From contig JBIQLO010000103.1 of NCBI GenBank assembly GCA_044464175.1, positions 1 to 13,376 on the forward strand: a stretch of 13,376 nt of DNA, read 5' to 3'. Source of the DNA: JBIQLO01 sp044464175. GTDB lineage: Bacteria > Planctomycetota > Phycisphaerae > Tepidisphaerales > Tepidisphaeraceae. Below the pieces are notes generated by a model, which was not told where the DNA came from, did not search any database, and worked only from the letters and a program-made list of their open reading frames with translations. Numbering within the stretch: position 1 is the stretch's first letter; each line of letters starts with the position of its first letter. The position numbers were made by a program, and so were the translations under genes. This document shows positions 1-7,141 of this stretch, one piece after another.

Positions 1-1
1 G

Positions 2-1033
2 CTGGCGGCCCTGGAGGACCAGGTATCGGTGATGTACTGGCGGCGGGCGGAGGCGGATCGGACCGGAAAGGTCGATCCGCTGCGGAAGATCGCCGACGAG
101 GCGTTCTGCCGGCAATACGCGCAGAAGCTGGCGGCGTCGAAGCGGCCGGACGGGCGGCGGGATTATTACGGGCAATGTGCCGTCGGGGGCGTGCAGACGC
201 TTGGGCTCTGGTCGGATGAACAACGCGAGCAGGCGGTCGTCGAGGTGGTCTGGTCGGGGCGGCGGTTCGAGATTCAACCGGATGGGCGGCTGGAGCGCAC
301 GGAGCAGGGGGGCGTGAGCCACACGCTGTTTGTTCTGGAGCGAAAAACGGGCGTCAAGACCAGCGCGGACCAGGCGATTTCTTCGGCCCACTGTCCCAAC
401 TGCGGCGCGCCGGAACTGATCGATGTGTCCAATGCCTGCCAGTTCTGCGGGACGGTGTTGAACGACGGGACGCGGGGGTGGGTGCTGGTGGAGATGGTGG
501 GGCGCATCGGGGATCGCGGGCGGGAGCTGATCGAGCGGATTCGGAGCCACTCGGTGGCCGATCCGATCGACGGACGGCGCATTGCCCCTAACCGCACCGC
601 CCAGGCCGCCTGGATGGTCCGGATGATGCTGGCCGACGGCCAGGCCGACGAGAACGAGCGACGGCTGCTGGAACAGTCGGCCCGCCAGTGGGGCCTCTCC
701 GACGAACAGTTGCAGCACATAATCGATGCGGTCAAGAGCGGCCAACTGGAGTCGGCGCAGCCGGCCGATCCGGGGGAGGCGCGTGTGTGGCTGGGCGACA
801 TGGTGCGCATGTCGATGGCCGACGGCAAGATGGATTTAAACGAACGGCAACTGCTGAAATCCGTGGCCCGGCAGTGCGGTTTGGGTGAATTCGATTTTTT
901 GCAGATGGTCAACCGGGCGCGGGCGGACCTTTACCGCCGGATGCGCCCGCTGGCTAACCGGCGGCAGGAGATGGAGGGAGACGTGCTGCGCAACAGCGTC
1001 AATATCAACATCTATCACGACAGCAGGTATTGA
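2..1033 (+). CDS. Tim44-like / zinc-ribbon / double TerB-like domain protein (5' end outside window)
   Basis: The frame is open to the window edge, so the true start probably lies upstream; the first internal candidates are GTG at 29 and ATG at 32. Numbering from the GTG, residues 1-110 resemble a Tim44-like fold (VMYWRRAEADRTGKVDPLRK, then a VEVVW strand). Next comes a zinc ribbon with CPNC (Cys122, Cys125) and CQFC (Cys137, Cys140). Two TerB-like helical repeats follow at about 192-236 and 252-300; each carries an (M/L)ADG..D.NER acidic motif of the kind proposed to bind metal in TerB. In Tim44-like proteins the N-terminus usually holds a membrane segment; that part would be outside the window. 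The role is unknown: membrane-associated stress or envelope functions are proposed for such proteins, but nothing here fixes one. The gene is followed after 139 bases by pyrE on the same strand. The domain call is fairly secure; the function is not. Confidence 0.75.
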   Translation: MAALEDQVSVMYWRRAEADRTGKVDPLRKIADEAFCRQYAQKLAASKRPDGRRDYYGQCAVGGVQTLGLWSDEQREQAVVEVVWSGRRFEIQPDGRLERTEQGGVSHTLFVLERKTGVKTSADQAISSAHCPNCGAPELIDVSNACQFCGTVLNDGTRGWVLVEMVGRIGDRGRELIERIRSHSVADPIDGRRIAPNRTAQAAWMVRMMLADGQADENERRLLEQSARQWGLSDEQLQHIIDAVKSGQLESAQPADPGEARVWLGDMVRMSMADGKMDLNERQLLKSVARQCGLGEFDFLQMVNRARADLYRRMRPLANRRQEMEGDVLRNSVNINIYHDSRY

Positions 1034-1172
1034 CAATGGCCGCATTACCGGATCGTGGGGAAAATTGCGGTGCGGGCGTCCGGCCTGCTATGGTGTCGAA
1101 GCAAACAGGGCGGGTTTTGGCCTGCCATAATTGTCCGAGTGGGCCAAGGCCTACCCTACAGAGGAATCCTGA

Positions 1173-1697
1173 ATGACCAGAGAACAACTGATCCAACGTA
1201 TCGTCGAAACCGCCCTTCTCCGCGGGGAATTCACCCTGCGCAGCGGGAAAAAAAGCAACTATTACCTCGACAAGTACCGCTTTGAGACCCAGAGCGACAT
1301 CCTGGCCGAGTTGGGAAAGTGGATCGCAGCCCGGACAGACGCTTCGACCGATCGCATCGCCGGGCCGGAACTGGGGGCGGTGCCGCTGGCGGCGGCGGCC
1401 GGGCTGGTGAGCGGCAAGCCGACGGTCTTTATCCGCAACCAGAAGAAGGATTACGGGTCCGCCCAGCAGATCGAGGGCGTCATCAACGCCGGGGATCGCG
1501 TGCTGCTGGTGGAGGACATCGTCACCACCGGCGGGCAGGTGGTGGAGGCGATCAAGACGCTGCGCGAGGCCGGGGCGGTCATTCAGCGGGTGGTCGTCGT
1601 CATCGATCGCCTGGAGGGGGGGCGGGCGAACATCGAGGCGACGGGGGTTGCCTACGAAAGCCTGCTGACCAGCCGGGACCTTGGGATCGGGACCTGA
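1173..1697 (+). CDS. pyrE: Orotate phosphoribosyltransferase
   Basis: Transfers the phosphoribosyl group of PRPP to orotate to make OMP, the fifth step of de novo pyrimidine synthesis, in the cytoplasm. The 174-residue protein has the usual short bacterial length. Visible motifs are the N-terminal SGKKSNYYLDKY (24-35), the IRNQKK loop (87-92) that supplies basic catalytic residues in the family, and the PRPP-binding signature VLLVEDIVTTGG (110-121). The ATG at 1173 is supported by AGAGGAA about 7 bases upstream. A CATAAT at 1126-1131 could be a -10 element, but no -35 match stands at the right distance. A 6-bp perfect stem, extended by G-U pairs, sits at 1117-1147, just before the ribosome site. 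No other pyrimidine gene is visible here. The product call is firm. Confidence 0.95.
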   Translation: MTREQLIQRIVETALLRGEFTLRSGKKSNYYLDKYRFETQSDILAELGKWIAARTDASTDRIAGPELGAVPLAAAAGLVSGKPTVFIRNQKKDYGSAQQIEGVINAGDRVLLVEDIVTTGGQVVEAIKTLREAGAVIQRVVVVIDRLEGGRANIEATGVAYESLLTSRDLGIGT

Positions 1698-1710
1698 AGA
1701 CAGTAAGACC

Positions 1711-1751
1711 TGAAGACGTGAAGAAGCGACCGGTAGGGTTTCATGTCTTCA
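1711..1751. terminator. Hairpin between convergent genes, possible bidirectional terminator
   Basis: The arms TGAAGACGTGAA (1711-1722) and TTCATGTCTTCA (1740-1751) pair over 12 bp with one G-U, leaving a 17-base loop. It lies 13 bases after the pyrE stop and 13 bases beyond the end of the convergent diguanylate cyclase gene, the place for a shared terminator. Neither side has a clean run of T, so a classic rho-independent terminator is not proven. An 11-base direct repeat GACCTGAAGAC (1691-1701, 1707-1717) adjoins it, its first copy covering the pyrE stop codon. Confidence 0.45.
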
Positions 1752-1764
1752 TGCCTTCATCCTT

Positions 1765-2754
1765 TCATCCCACCGAGGGGCACATACAGCGCACGATGCG
1801 GTTACGCCCGGCCTCTTTGGCTTGGTAGAGGGCGGCGTCGGCCTGGGCGATGAGCTGATCGGGTCCGGCCGGGTGGCAGATGCGCTTCGAGGCGATGCCG
1901 ATCGACATCGTGACCCGCGACTGCCCGTTGAGCAGCTTGCCCGAGGCCTCGATGAACTGCTGGCGGATGCGGTCGGCCACGACCGCCGCCTCCTCGTCGC
2001 TGGCCCGCGGCAGCAGCAGCACGAACTCGTCCCCTCCATAGCGGGCGGCGAAGTCCATCTGACGCAGGTTGGCGCTGATCCCCTTGCCCACGATGACCAG
2101 CAACTGGTCGCCCATCTGATGCCCGAACGTGTCGTTGAACTGCTTGTATCCGTCCAGGTCGATCATGACGCAGGACAGATCGCTGGCGTAGCGCGCCGCC
2201 TCGGAGAAGGTCTGTTCCAGGGCGCTGCCGAAGTGGCGGCGGTTGTACAGGCCCGTGAGGGGGTCGGTGGCGGCCATGTGTTCGAGCTGGCTGTTTTTCT
2301 GCTCCAGCTCCCGGCGGAGTGTTTCCCGCTCGGCGACCAGGCGGGCGGCGGCCAGGTTCTTCTCAACCACCAGTGGAATGGTGAAGAGATAATCCCCGAA
2401 TTTGACGACGTAATCGGCGGCTCCCTGGCGGATCGCCTCGGTGGCGAGCTTGCCGACGTTCTCGCCGGTCACCATGATGATGGGGGTGGTGCAGCGGCGG
2501 CGAATCTCCGCCAGCAACTCCATGCCCCCGGCGTCGGGCAGGTTGTAGTCGCACAGGATCAAATCGAAGGATTTGAGGTCCTGCGCCATCGCCTCAGCGC
2601 CGCTGGCGGCGGTCCAGACGGTGCCCCGGCCGAAATGGTCTTCCAGCGTTTCGCGGATCAGCTCGCGCTGGTCCTCGTCGTCTTCGATGATGAGTAGTCG
2701 TAGGGTGTCCACTGGCTTGCCTTGTGTCAGAGGGTTGTCATCCGGCTCACTCAT
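1765..2754 (-). CDS. Response regulator with receiver and GGDEF domains (diguanylate cyclase)
   Basis: Predicted to make c-di-GMP from two GTP in response to phosphorylation. With the ATG at 2754 the protein has 329 residues. The receiver spans about 18-130, with acidic pocket EDD (24-26), phosphoacceptor Asp69 in LILCDYNLPD, Thr96 and Lys118. A probable coiled-coil linker covers 130-158. The GGDEF domain runs from 161 to about 325, with DPLTGLYNRR (164-173), metal-binding Asp199 in MIDLDG, and an intact GGDEF signature at 240-244. An RQMD inhibitory I-site (231-234) stands exactly five residues before the signature, so product inhibition is likely. The frame stays open back to 2874, but that extension overlaps the upstream receiver gene and adds nothing receiver-like, so I chose 2754; no good ribosome site is seen there. 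It is the last gene of the kinase–receiver–cyclase unit, 59 bases after the preceding stop. Confidence 0.9.
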   Translation of the reverse strand: MSEPDDNPLTQGKPVDTLRLLIIEDDEDQRELIRETLEDHFGRGTVWTAASGAEAMAQDLKSFDLILCDYNLPDAGGMELLAEIRRRCTTPIIMVTGENVGKLATEAIRQGAADYVVKFGDYLFTIPLVVEKNLAAARLVAERETLRRELEQKNSQLEHMAATDPLTGLYNRRHFGSALEQTFSEAARYASDLSCVMIDLDGYKQFNDTFGHQMGDQLLVIVGKGISANLRQMDFAARYGGDEFVLLLPRASDEEAAVVADRIRQQFIEASGKLLNGQSRVTMSIGIASKRICHPAGPDQLIAQADAALYQAKEAGRNRIVRCMCPSVG

Positions 2755-2813
2755 CGATTTACGATACGTTTGATTCGTCACCAAATGTTTCAGTTCCGCC
2801 CGGCCGAATTCGA

Positions 2814-3269
2814 TCACCGCCGGCACAGCGCCGCGGGCAGATGGTGCTCGGGATACTGATGGATCGTCAGCCAATAGCTGGTGCTGGCGAGCACGGTTTG
2901 GAGAAACCGCTCGGCGCTGGCGGGCTTGAGGGTGTAACTGTTGGCCCCATTTTGCGCCGCCTGCCTCATTTGCCCCTCATCGCTGACCCCTGTCATCATC
3001 ACCACCGGAATATCCCGAAGTTCGGGATCGGCCCGAATCTGCCGAAGGGTCTCCTGTCCGTCCATGCCGGGCATCTCAATGTCCAGGTAGATCAGGCCCG
3101 GGCGGGGCGCCTGCGCATAAGGGCCGCGCCGGCGCAGGAATTCCAGGGCCTCCCGCCCGTTGCCCACCTCATAGACGGTATTGGCGACATTGCATTCGGC
3201 GATGGCGTCGCGCAGGAGCATCCGGCAGTCGGGATCGTCGTCGATCAGAAGAATGGTGATGGGAGTCAT
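2814..3269 (-). CDS. Single-domain response regulator (Rcp1-like receiver)
   Basis: A 151-residue stand-alone receiver with no output domain. It has the acidic pocket DDD (10-12), phosphoacceptor Asp63 in YLDIEMPGMDG, Thr93 in MMTG and Lys115 in TLKP, so it should be phosphorylated normally. The long loop before the acceptor Asp (RRRGPYAQAPRPGLI) is typical of the Rcp1 group that pairs with phytochrome-like kinases. The start overlaps the kinase stop in an ATGA arrangement on the minus strand, which implies translational coupling and shared expression with the kinase at 3266-4963. It may relay phosphate, compete as a phosphate sink, or act by protein contact; the sequence cannot decide. The C-terminal tail (STSYWLTIHQYPEHH) continues past the receiver fold by a few residues. 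Confidence 0.92.
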   Translation of the reverse strand: MTPITILLIDDDPDCRMLLRDAIAECNVANTVYEVGNGREALEFLRRRGPYAQAPRPGLIYLDIEMPGMDGQETLRQIRADPELRDIPVVMMTGVSDEGQMRQAAQNGANSYTLKPASAERFLQTVLASTSYWLTIHQYPEHHLPAALCRR

Positions 3270-4963
3270 ACCCGCTCCTGGTTGAGGTCCGTCTGGCGTC
3301 CGGCCGCCGTGGGCTGGGGCGCAGCGCCGGAAGATGAGGGGACAAATCGTCCGTTGATGGTGAATCGAAACGTGCTGCCCTGACCGGGCCGGCTTTCCAC
3401 CCAGATCGAGCCGTTGTTCATCTCAATGATGCTCTTGACGCTGGCCAGCCCCACCCCTTTGCCGGCGGCGTTGGATTCGGCCGAGTTCCGCCCGCGCCGA
3501 AAGACATAGAAGACCTTGGGGGCATCCTCCGGATCAATCCCCAGCCCGGTGTCGCGGACATAGAACTCCGCCTCGCTGGGGCGCACCTGGCAGCCGATGT
3601 GGATCCGGCGCACCGGTCCGTCGCCCATGTACTTGATGGCGTTGTCGATCAGGTTCTGGAAGACCTGTCTCAGGCGCGCCCGCTCGATGTGCAACACCGG
3701 CAGGGGAGTGTCCAGGTGCAGCTCGATGGCCCGGCGGCGCAGATCCTCCTCGAACACTCCGGCCAGTTCCCGCACCATCGCCTCGGATTCCACCATCTCC
3801 AGCTTCTGCCGCCGCGTCTTGATTCGTGACAATTCCAGCAACTCGGAAATCAGTTCCGTCTCCACCCCCACGTTTTTCTGAATGCGCTCCAGGCGGTGGA
3901 CGATGTCGGCGTCCAGCTTGCCCCGGTGCTTCAACAGCAGCATGCCGGCCATGCCGTCGATGTTTCGCAGCGGCGCATTGAGGTCGTGTGACACCGCGCG
4001 CAGGAAATCCTCCTTCTCGGCGATTTCCCGGCTCAGCCGCTCGTTGGCCGACTCGAGCTGCGCGGTGCGCTGCTGGACCTTCTGTTCCAGGTCCTGGTTG
4101 GCCTCGGCCAGAGCCTGCTGCTGGCCATGGACGCGCTTGACCATTTCATTGAACGAACGGGCCAGGGTGCCGATGACGTCGGGCCGATGGATCGCCACCT
4201 GGGTGTTTAGCTCGCCCCGGGCGATGGCTTCGGTGGCCTCGACTAGCTGGCGGATGGGGAAGAAAATTCGACGCACCATCGCATAGGCGATGGGGAGGCT
4301 GGCGAGAATGACCATGCAGCCAATGGCCACCACCCAGTATTCCACCTGGCGCAGCTGGGCCTGCTCACCCGTGGTCGCCAGCCCGACCGAGACGTACCCG
4401 ATGAGGCGGACGGAGGGTTCGTCCATCCCCTGGACCGAATTGCCCGCTGCGACGGGCGACCAGATATTCAGGACGGGGGCGGCCACCTGCAGATGGCGCC
4501 CGAAGACCGGGGAGGTCACCCAGCGGGCCTGCATCAGCATCTGCGGATTGTCTTTGAGGGGGTTCAGGGGCGTGAAGTTGAAGTCCGGATCGCGGCTGGC
4601 CATCGTCAGCGGGCGGGCCTGGGCATCGAGAAAGGCCACCGAGAGGATGTGGCGGCTCTTGAGCAGGTCCAGCCCGATCTGGCGCAGCTCCCGCACATGA
4701 CCGCCCGCCATCGCCGGCTTGCTCGCCAGGGCCAGTGCGAAGGCGGTCTGCTGCGCCTGCTCCTTCATCAGGTCGTTGAGTTGGTAGCTGGACTGGTTGA
4801 TGAATAGCCAACAACTGCCGGCCAGCGCCGCCCCCAGCAGGATCAGGAAGCACAGCAGCAGCTTTCCCTGGAGCCCGATCCGCGCCAGCCAACGACGATG
4901 CCACGGCGTTCCGCGTTCCCACTCGCGGATGGTGGCATCGTATTCGGCCTGTATTGCGTTCAT
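3266..4963 (-). CDS. Membrane sensor histidine kinase with HAMP domain
   Basis: A 565-residue inner-membrane sensor kinase. A cytoplasmic N-terminal stretch leads into TM1 (about 34-54), then a periplasmic sensor of about 150 residues (55-206) with no recognised ligand motif. TM2 is at about 207-230 and HAMP at 231-285 (FFPIRQLVEATEAIARGEL). A coiled coil covers 285-320. The HisKA domain has phosphoacceptor His326 in AVSHDLNAPLRN. The ATPase domain has the N box NLIDNAIKY (437-445), G1 DTGLGID (471-477), an F-box-like VFYVFRRG and G2 GKGVGLA (501-507), so it looks fully active. The HisKA and ATPase parts resemble phytochrome-type kinases, but no light-sensing domain is present. The frame is open to an ATG at 5086; I prefer 4963 because the extension is low-complexity and would leave almost no room for promoters before the divergent gene at 5108. 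It is the first gene of the three-gene signalling unit. Confidence 0.9.
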   Translation of the reverse strand: MNAIQAEYDATIREWERGTPWHRRWLARIGLQGKLLLCFLILLGAALAGSCWLFINQSSYQLNDLMKEQAQQTAFALALASKPAMAGGHVRELRQIGLDLLKSRHILSVAFLDAQARPLTMASRDPDFNFTPLNPLKDNPQMLMQARWVTSPVFGRHLQVAAPVLNIWSPVAAGNSVQGMDEPSVRLIGYVSVGLATTGEQAQLRQVEYWVVAIGCMVILASLPIAYAMVRRIFFPIRQLVEATEAIARGELNTQVAIHRPDVIGTLARSFNEMVKRVHGQQQALAEANQDLEQKVQQRTAQLESANERLSREIAEKEDFLRAVSHDLNAPLRNIDGMAGMLLLKHRGKLDADIVHRLERIQKNVGVETELISELLELSRIKTRRQKLEMVESEAMVRELAGVFEEDLRRRAIELHLDTPLPVLHIERARLRQVFQNLIDNAIKYMGDGPVRRIHIGCQVRPSEAEFYVRDTGLGIDPEDAPKVFYVFRRGRNSAESNAAGKGVGLASVKSIIEMNNGSIWVESRPGQGSTFRFTINGRFVPSSSGAAPQPTAAGRQTDLNQERV

Positions 4964-5107
4964 AGGGATGGCCCCGTTTCTCTCATCGTCCGCATGGGAG
5001 GGCGGGTTGAGGAAGGCAGAGCCCGTTTGCGGCCGAAAATCGGACCCTCCTGCGCCTTTTCGTCGCACTTTTGCACCATCTCGCAACGGGCGACGTAAAG
5101 TCCTAGA

Positions 5108-5977
5108 ATGTTCCAGATGGAAGCCGCTACCACCCTATCGTCGCCCGTGGACCGAGCTTCGGCTCCGGGGGCCTACGCCCCCAGTGAGCCGGGCCTGCTG
5201 CTGCCGGCCGTCTCGCTGTGCCGGCGGGAGATCGTCCGATTTCTCCGCCAAAGGAACCGGATCATCGGCGCGCTGGCCACGCCGGTCGTCTTCTGGCTGC
5301 TGATCGGCGGGGGGATGGGCTCGAGCTTTTCGGCCGGTTCCATGCCCGGCGGCAACGACTACATGCAGTATTTCTTCCCCGGCACGATTCTCATGATCCT
5401 GCTGTTTACGGCGATCTTCTCGACGATTTCGATCATCGAGGACCGGCACGAGGGATTTCTGCAATCGGTGCTGGTGGCGCCGGTGTCGCGGATGAGCATC
5501 GTCCTGGGCAAGGTCCTGGGGGGAACGATCCTGGCCTTCATCCAGGGGCTGATTTTCCTGCTCCTGGCGCCCACCGTGGGGATTCACCTGACGCTGGTCT
5601 CGTTTGGGATATCCTGCTTCATGATGCTCCTGATCGGGTTTGCCCTGACGGCCCTGGGGGTCTGCATTGCTTGGAAGATGACCTCCACGCAGGGATTCCA
5701 TGCGATCATGAACCTCTTCCTGCTGCCGATGTGGTTTCTCTCCGGCGCGATGTTCCCGGCGGAAAAGGTGCATTTCGCCCTGCTCAAGTGGGTTATGCTC
5801 GCCAATCCGCTGACCTGGGGAATGACCGCCCTGCGTCGGGGGCTGTATATCCACGGGAACGTGCAGGCGGCCCTGCCGTCGCTGCTGCCGGGGATCATCG
5901 TCAGCGTCGTCTTCGCGGCGGTGCTGTTTCTGCTGGCCAGCGCGCTGGTCGCCAGCCGGAATGCGGCGGATTTGTGA
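5108..5977 (+). CDS. ABC-2 type transporter permease
   Basis: A 289-residue membrane protein of the ABC-2 family, which moves lipids, polysaccharides, drugs or other substrates out of the cytoplasm with a separate ATPase. After a 50-residue cytoplasmic start, six membrane segments can be read at about 52-70, 88-110, 132-155, 161-185, 198-217 and 260-282. The cytoplasmic loop EDRHEGFLQSVLVAPVSR (111-128) is the usual coupling region to the ATPase, and the ANPLTWGM...RRGLY stretch before the last helix is typical of the family. ATG 5108 is used; an internal ATG at 5117 is possible. No ATPase gene is next to it: upstream is the divergent kinase, downstream are SCO and DUF420 genes, so the partner must be encoded elsewhere. 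The context suggests a role in copper or respiratory-oxidase assembly; that is inference, as the substrate is not visible in the sequence. Confidence 0.87.
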   Translation: MFQMEAATTLSSPVDRASAPGAYAPSEPGLLLPAVSLCRREIVRFLRQRNRIIGALATPVVFWLLIGGGMGSSFSAGSMPGGNDYMQYFFPGTILMILLFTAIFSTISIIEDRHEGFLQSVLVAPVSRMSIVLGKVLGGTILAFIQGLIFLLLAPTVGIHLTLVSFGISCFMMLLIGFALTALGVCIAWKMTSTQGFHAIMNLFLLPMWFLSGAMFPAEKVHFALLKWVMLANPLTWGMTALRRGLYIHGNVQAALPSLLPGIIVSVVFAAVLFLLASALVASRNAADL

Positions 5978-6011
5978 TCACGGAAGGGGCGGTGGAGAGA
6001 AAGACGATCGG

Positions 6012-6698
6012 ATGTCTCCGCCTGCCGCCAACGGCCTGCTGTCAACCGTTACGTCCATGACTCAAAAACAGAAAATTGTCCTGGCTTCGCTCTGGAGCCT
6101 GTCGGCCGGCCTGCTGATTGCGGTGGCCATCGTCTGGTTCACCGCTCGGTCCGGGCGGACCGCGGCGCTGGCCGAGTCGCCGATGAGCGGGTCGGCGGCG
6201 GAGGTGGAAGCGCCCCGGACGCCGTTGCCCGATTTCACCTTCACCGACCAGGAGAGTCGGGCGTTTTCCAGCAGCGCCATGAAGGGACGGGTCTGGATCG
6301 CCGACTTCATCTTCACCCAATGCCAGGGGCCTTGTCCCATGATGACGGCCAAGATGGCCCAGCTGCAGAAGGAGTTGCAGGGGACGGGGGTCCATTTTCT
6401 CTCCTTTTCGGTCGATCCGGCCAACGACACGCCGGCGGTGCTGAAGGCGTATGCGAACCAGCACGGGGCCGATTTGTCCAACTGGTCGTTTGTGACCGGA
6501 CCGCAGAAGGAGATTTTTTCGGTGGCCCGGACGGTATTGATCGGCGTGACGGCGGCGACGGGGAAGATGCCGATCGCCCATAGCGTCAAGTTCCTGCTGA
6601 TCGACGCCTCGGGCAAGGTGCGGGGGTACTATGACGGCACCGACGCGGCGGAGCTGAAGGACTTGGCCGGCGCGGCGCGAAAGCTGGCGGGGGCATGA
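6012..6698 (+). CDS. SCO1/SenC-family copper chaperone, membrane-anchored
   Basis: SCO proteins deliver copper to, or keep reduced, the CuA site of cytochrome c oxidase on the outer face of the membrane. With the ATG at 6012 the protein has 228 residues. One N-terminal membrane anchor (about 21-43) is followed by a Pro/Ala-rich linker and a thioredoxin-like domain from about 72. The copper ligands are all present: Cys94 and Cys98 in TQCQGPCP, and the distal His190 in PIAHSVKFL. The family motif VDPANDTP (134-141) is also there. The start is uncertain: 6012 has GGAG 14 bases upstream, a long gap; ATG 6057 has no ribosome site but begins just before the anchor; ATG 5961 overlaps the permease. 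The gene follows the permease by 34 bases and its stop overlaps the next start (ATGA), so the three genes are probably co-transcribed. Confidence 0.9.
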   Translation: MSPPAANGLLSTVTSMTQKQKIVLASLWSLSAGLLIAVAIVWFTARSGRTAALAESPMSGSAAEVEAPRTPLPDFTFTDQESRAFSSSAMKGRVWIADFIFTQCQGPCPMMTAKMAQLQKELQGTGVHFLSFSVDPANDTPAVLKAYANQHGADLSNWSFVTGPQKEIFSVARTVLIGVTAATGKMPIAHSVKFLLIDASGKVRGYYDGTDAAELKDLAGAARKLAGA

Positions 6699-7141
6699 CG
6701 CGGGAAACGGCCGAAATCCTCGCCGCGGGCAACGCCCTGTGCAACGTCATCTGCACGTTGCTGCTGATCACCGGCTTTGTGATGATCCGGCGCGGGCGGG
6801 TGCGGATGCACGCGGCCTGTATGATCGGGGCGATCGGGTTCTCGCTGGCCTTCATCGCCGGTTACCTGACGCTGCATTACCACATCGGAACGACACGCTT
6901 CCCGGCCGAGTTGGGGTGGATTCGGCACACCTACCTGGGCATCCTGACGACCCACTCCATCCTGGCGGCGGCGGTCCCGTTCCTCGTGGGGGTGACGCTC
7001 TATCGGGCGCTGCGGTCGCGTTTCACCCGCCACCGGGCCATCGCCCGCTGGACCCTGCCGATCTGGCTCTACGTGAGCGTTACCGGCGTGGTCATTTACT
7101 GGATGCTCTATCACCTGGCGCCGGCGATGACAGGGCGTTAG
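6695..7141 (+). CDS. DUF420 family membrane protein
   Basis: A 148-residue integral membrane protein with four predicted helices at about 8-30, 40-62, 80-103 and 118-140. It matches the DUF420 pattern: small, four helices, with several histidines near helix ends (His39, His61, His63, His78, His87, His140) in segments such as MHAACM, LTLHYHIG and IRHTYLGILTTH. DUF420 includes Bacillus YozB-like proteins and CtaM, a factor needed for maturation of a haem-copper oxidase in Staphylococcus. The start overlaps the SCO stop in ATGA, implying translational coupling and supporting a shared oxidase-maturation job. The stop overlaps the stop of the convergent gene at 7138 by four bases (TTAG). The family call is good; the biochemical role is inferred from relatives and context. 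Confidence 0.85.
   Translation: MTRETAEILAAGNALCNVICTLLLITGFVMIRRGRVRMHAACMIGAIGFSLAFIAGYLTLHYHIGTTRFPAELGWIRHTYLGILTTHSILAAAVPFLVGVTLYRALRSRFTRHRAIARWTLPIWLYVSVTGVVIYWMLYHLAPAMTGR

Noticed and set aside
1822..2697. Plus-strand open frame of 291 codons
   Set aside because: It is antisense to the receiver–GGDEF gene, whose motifs are all intact; the predicted product has no recognisable feature.
5104..5117. TAGAAT as -10 for a leaderless permease start at ATG 5117
   Set aside because: No -35 match lies at a suitable distance, and the element overlaps the ATG at 5108; too weak to list.
5135..5854. Minus-strand open frame of 239 codons
   Set aside because: It is antisense to the ABC-2 permease, whose membrane helices are clear; the product is rich in Gln, Arg and Asp without any motif.
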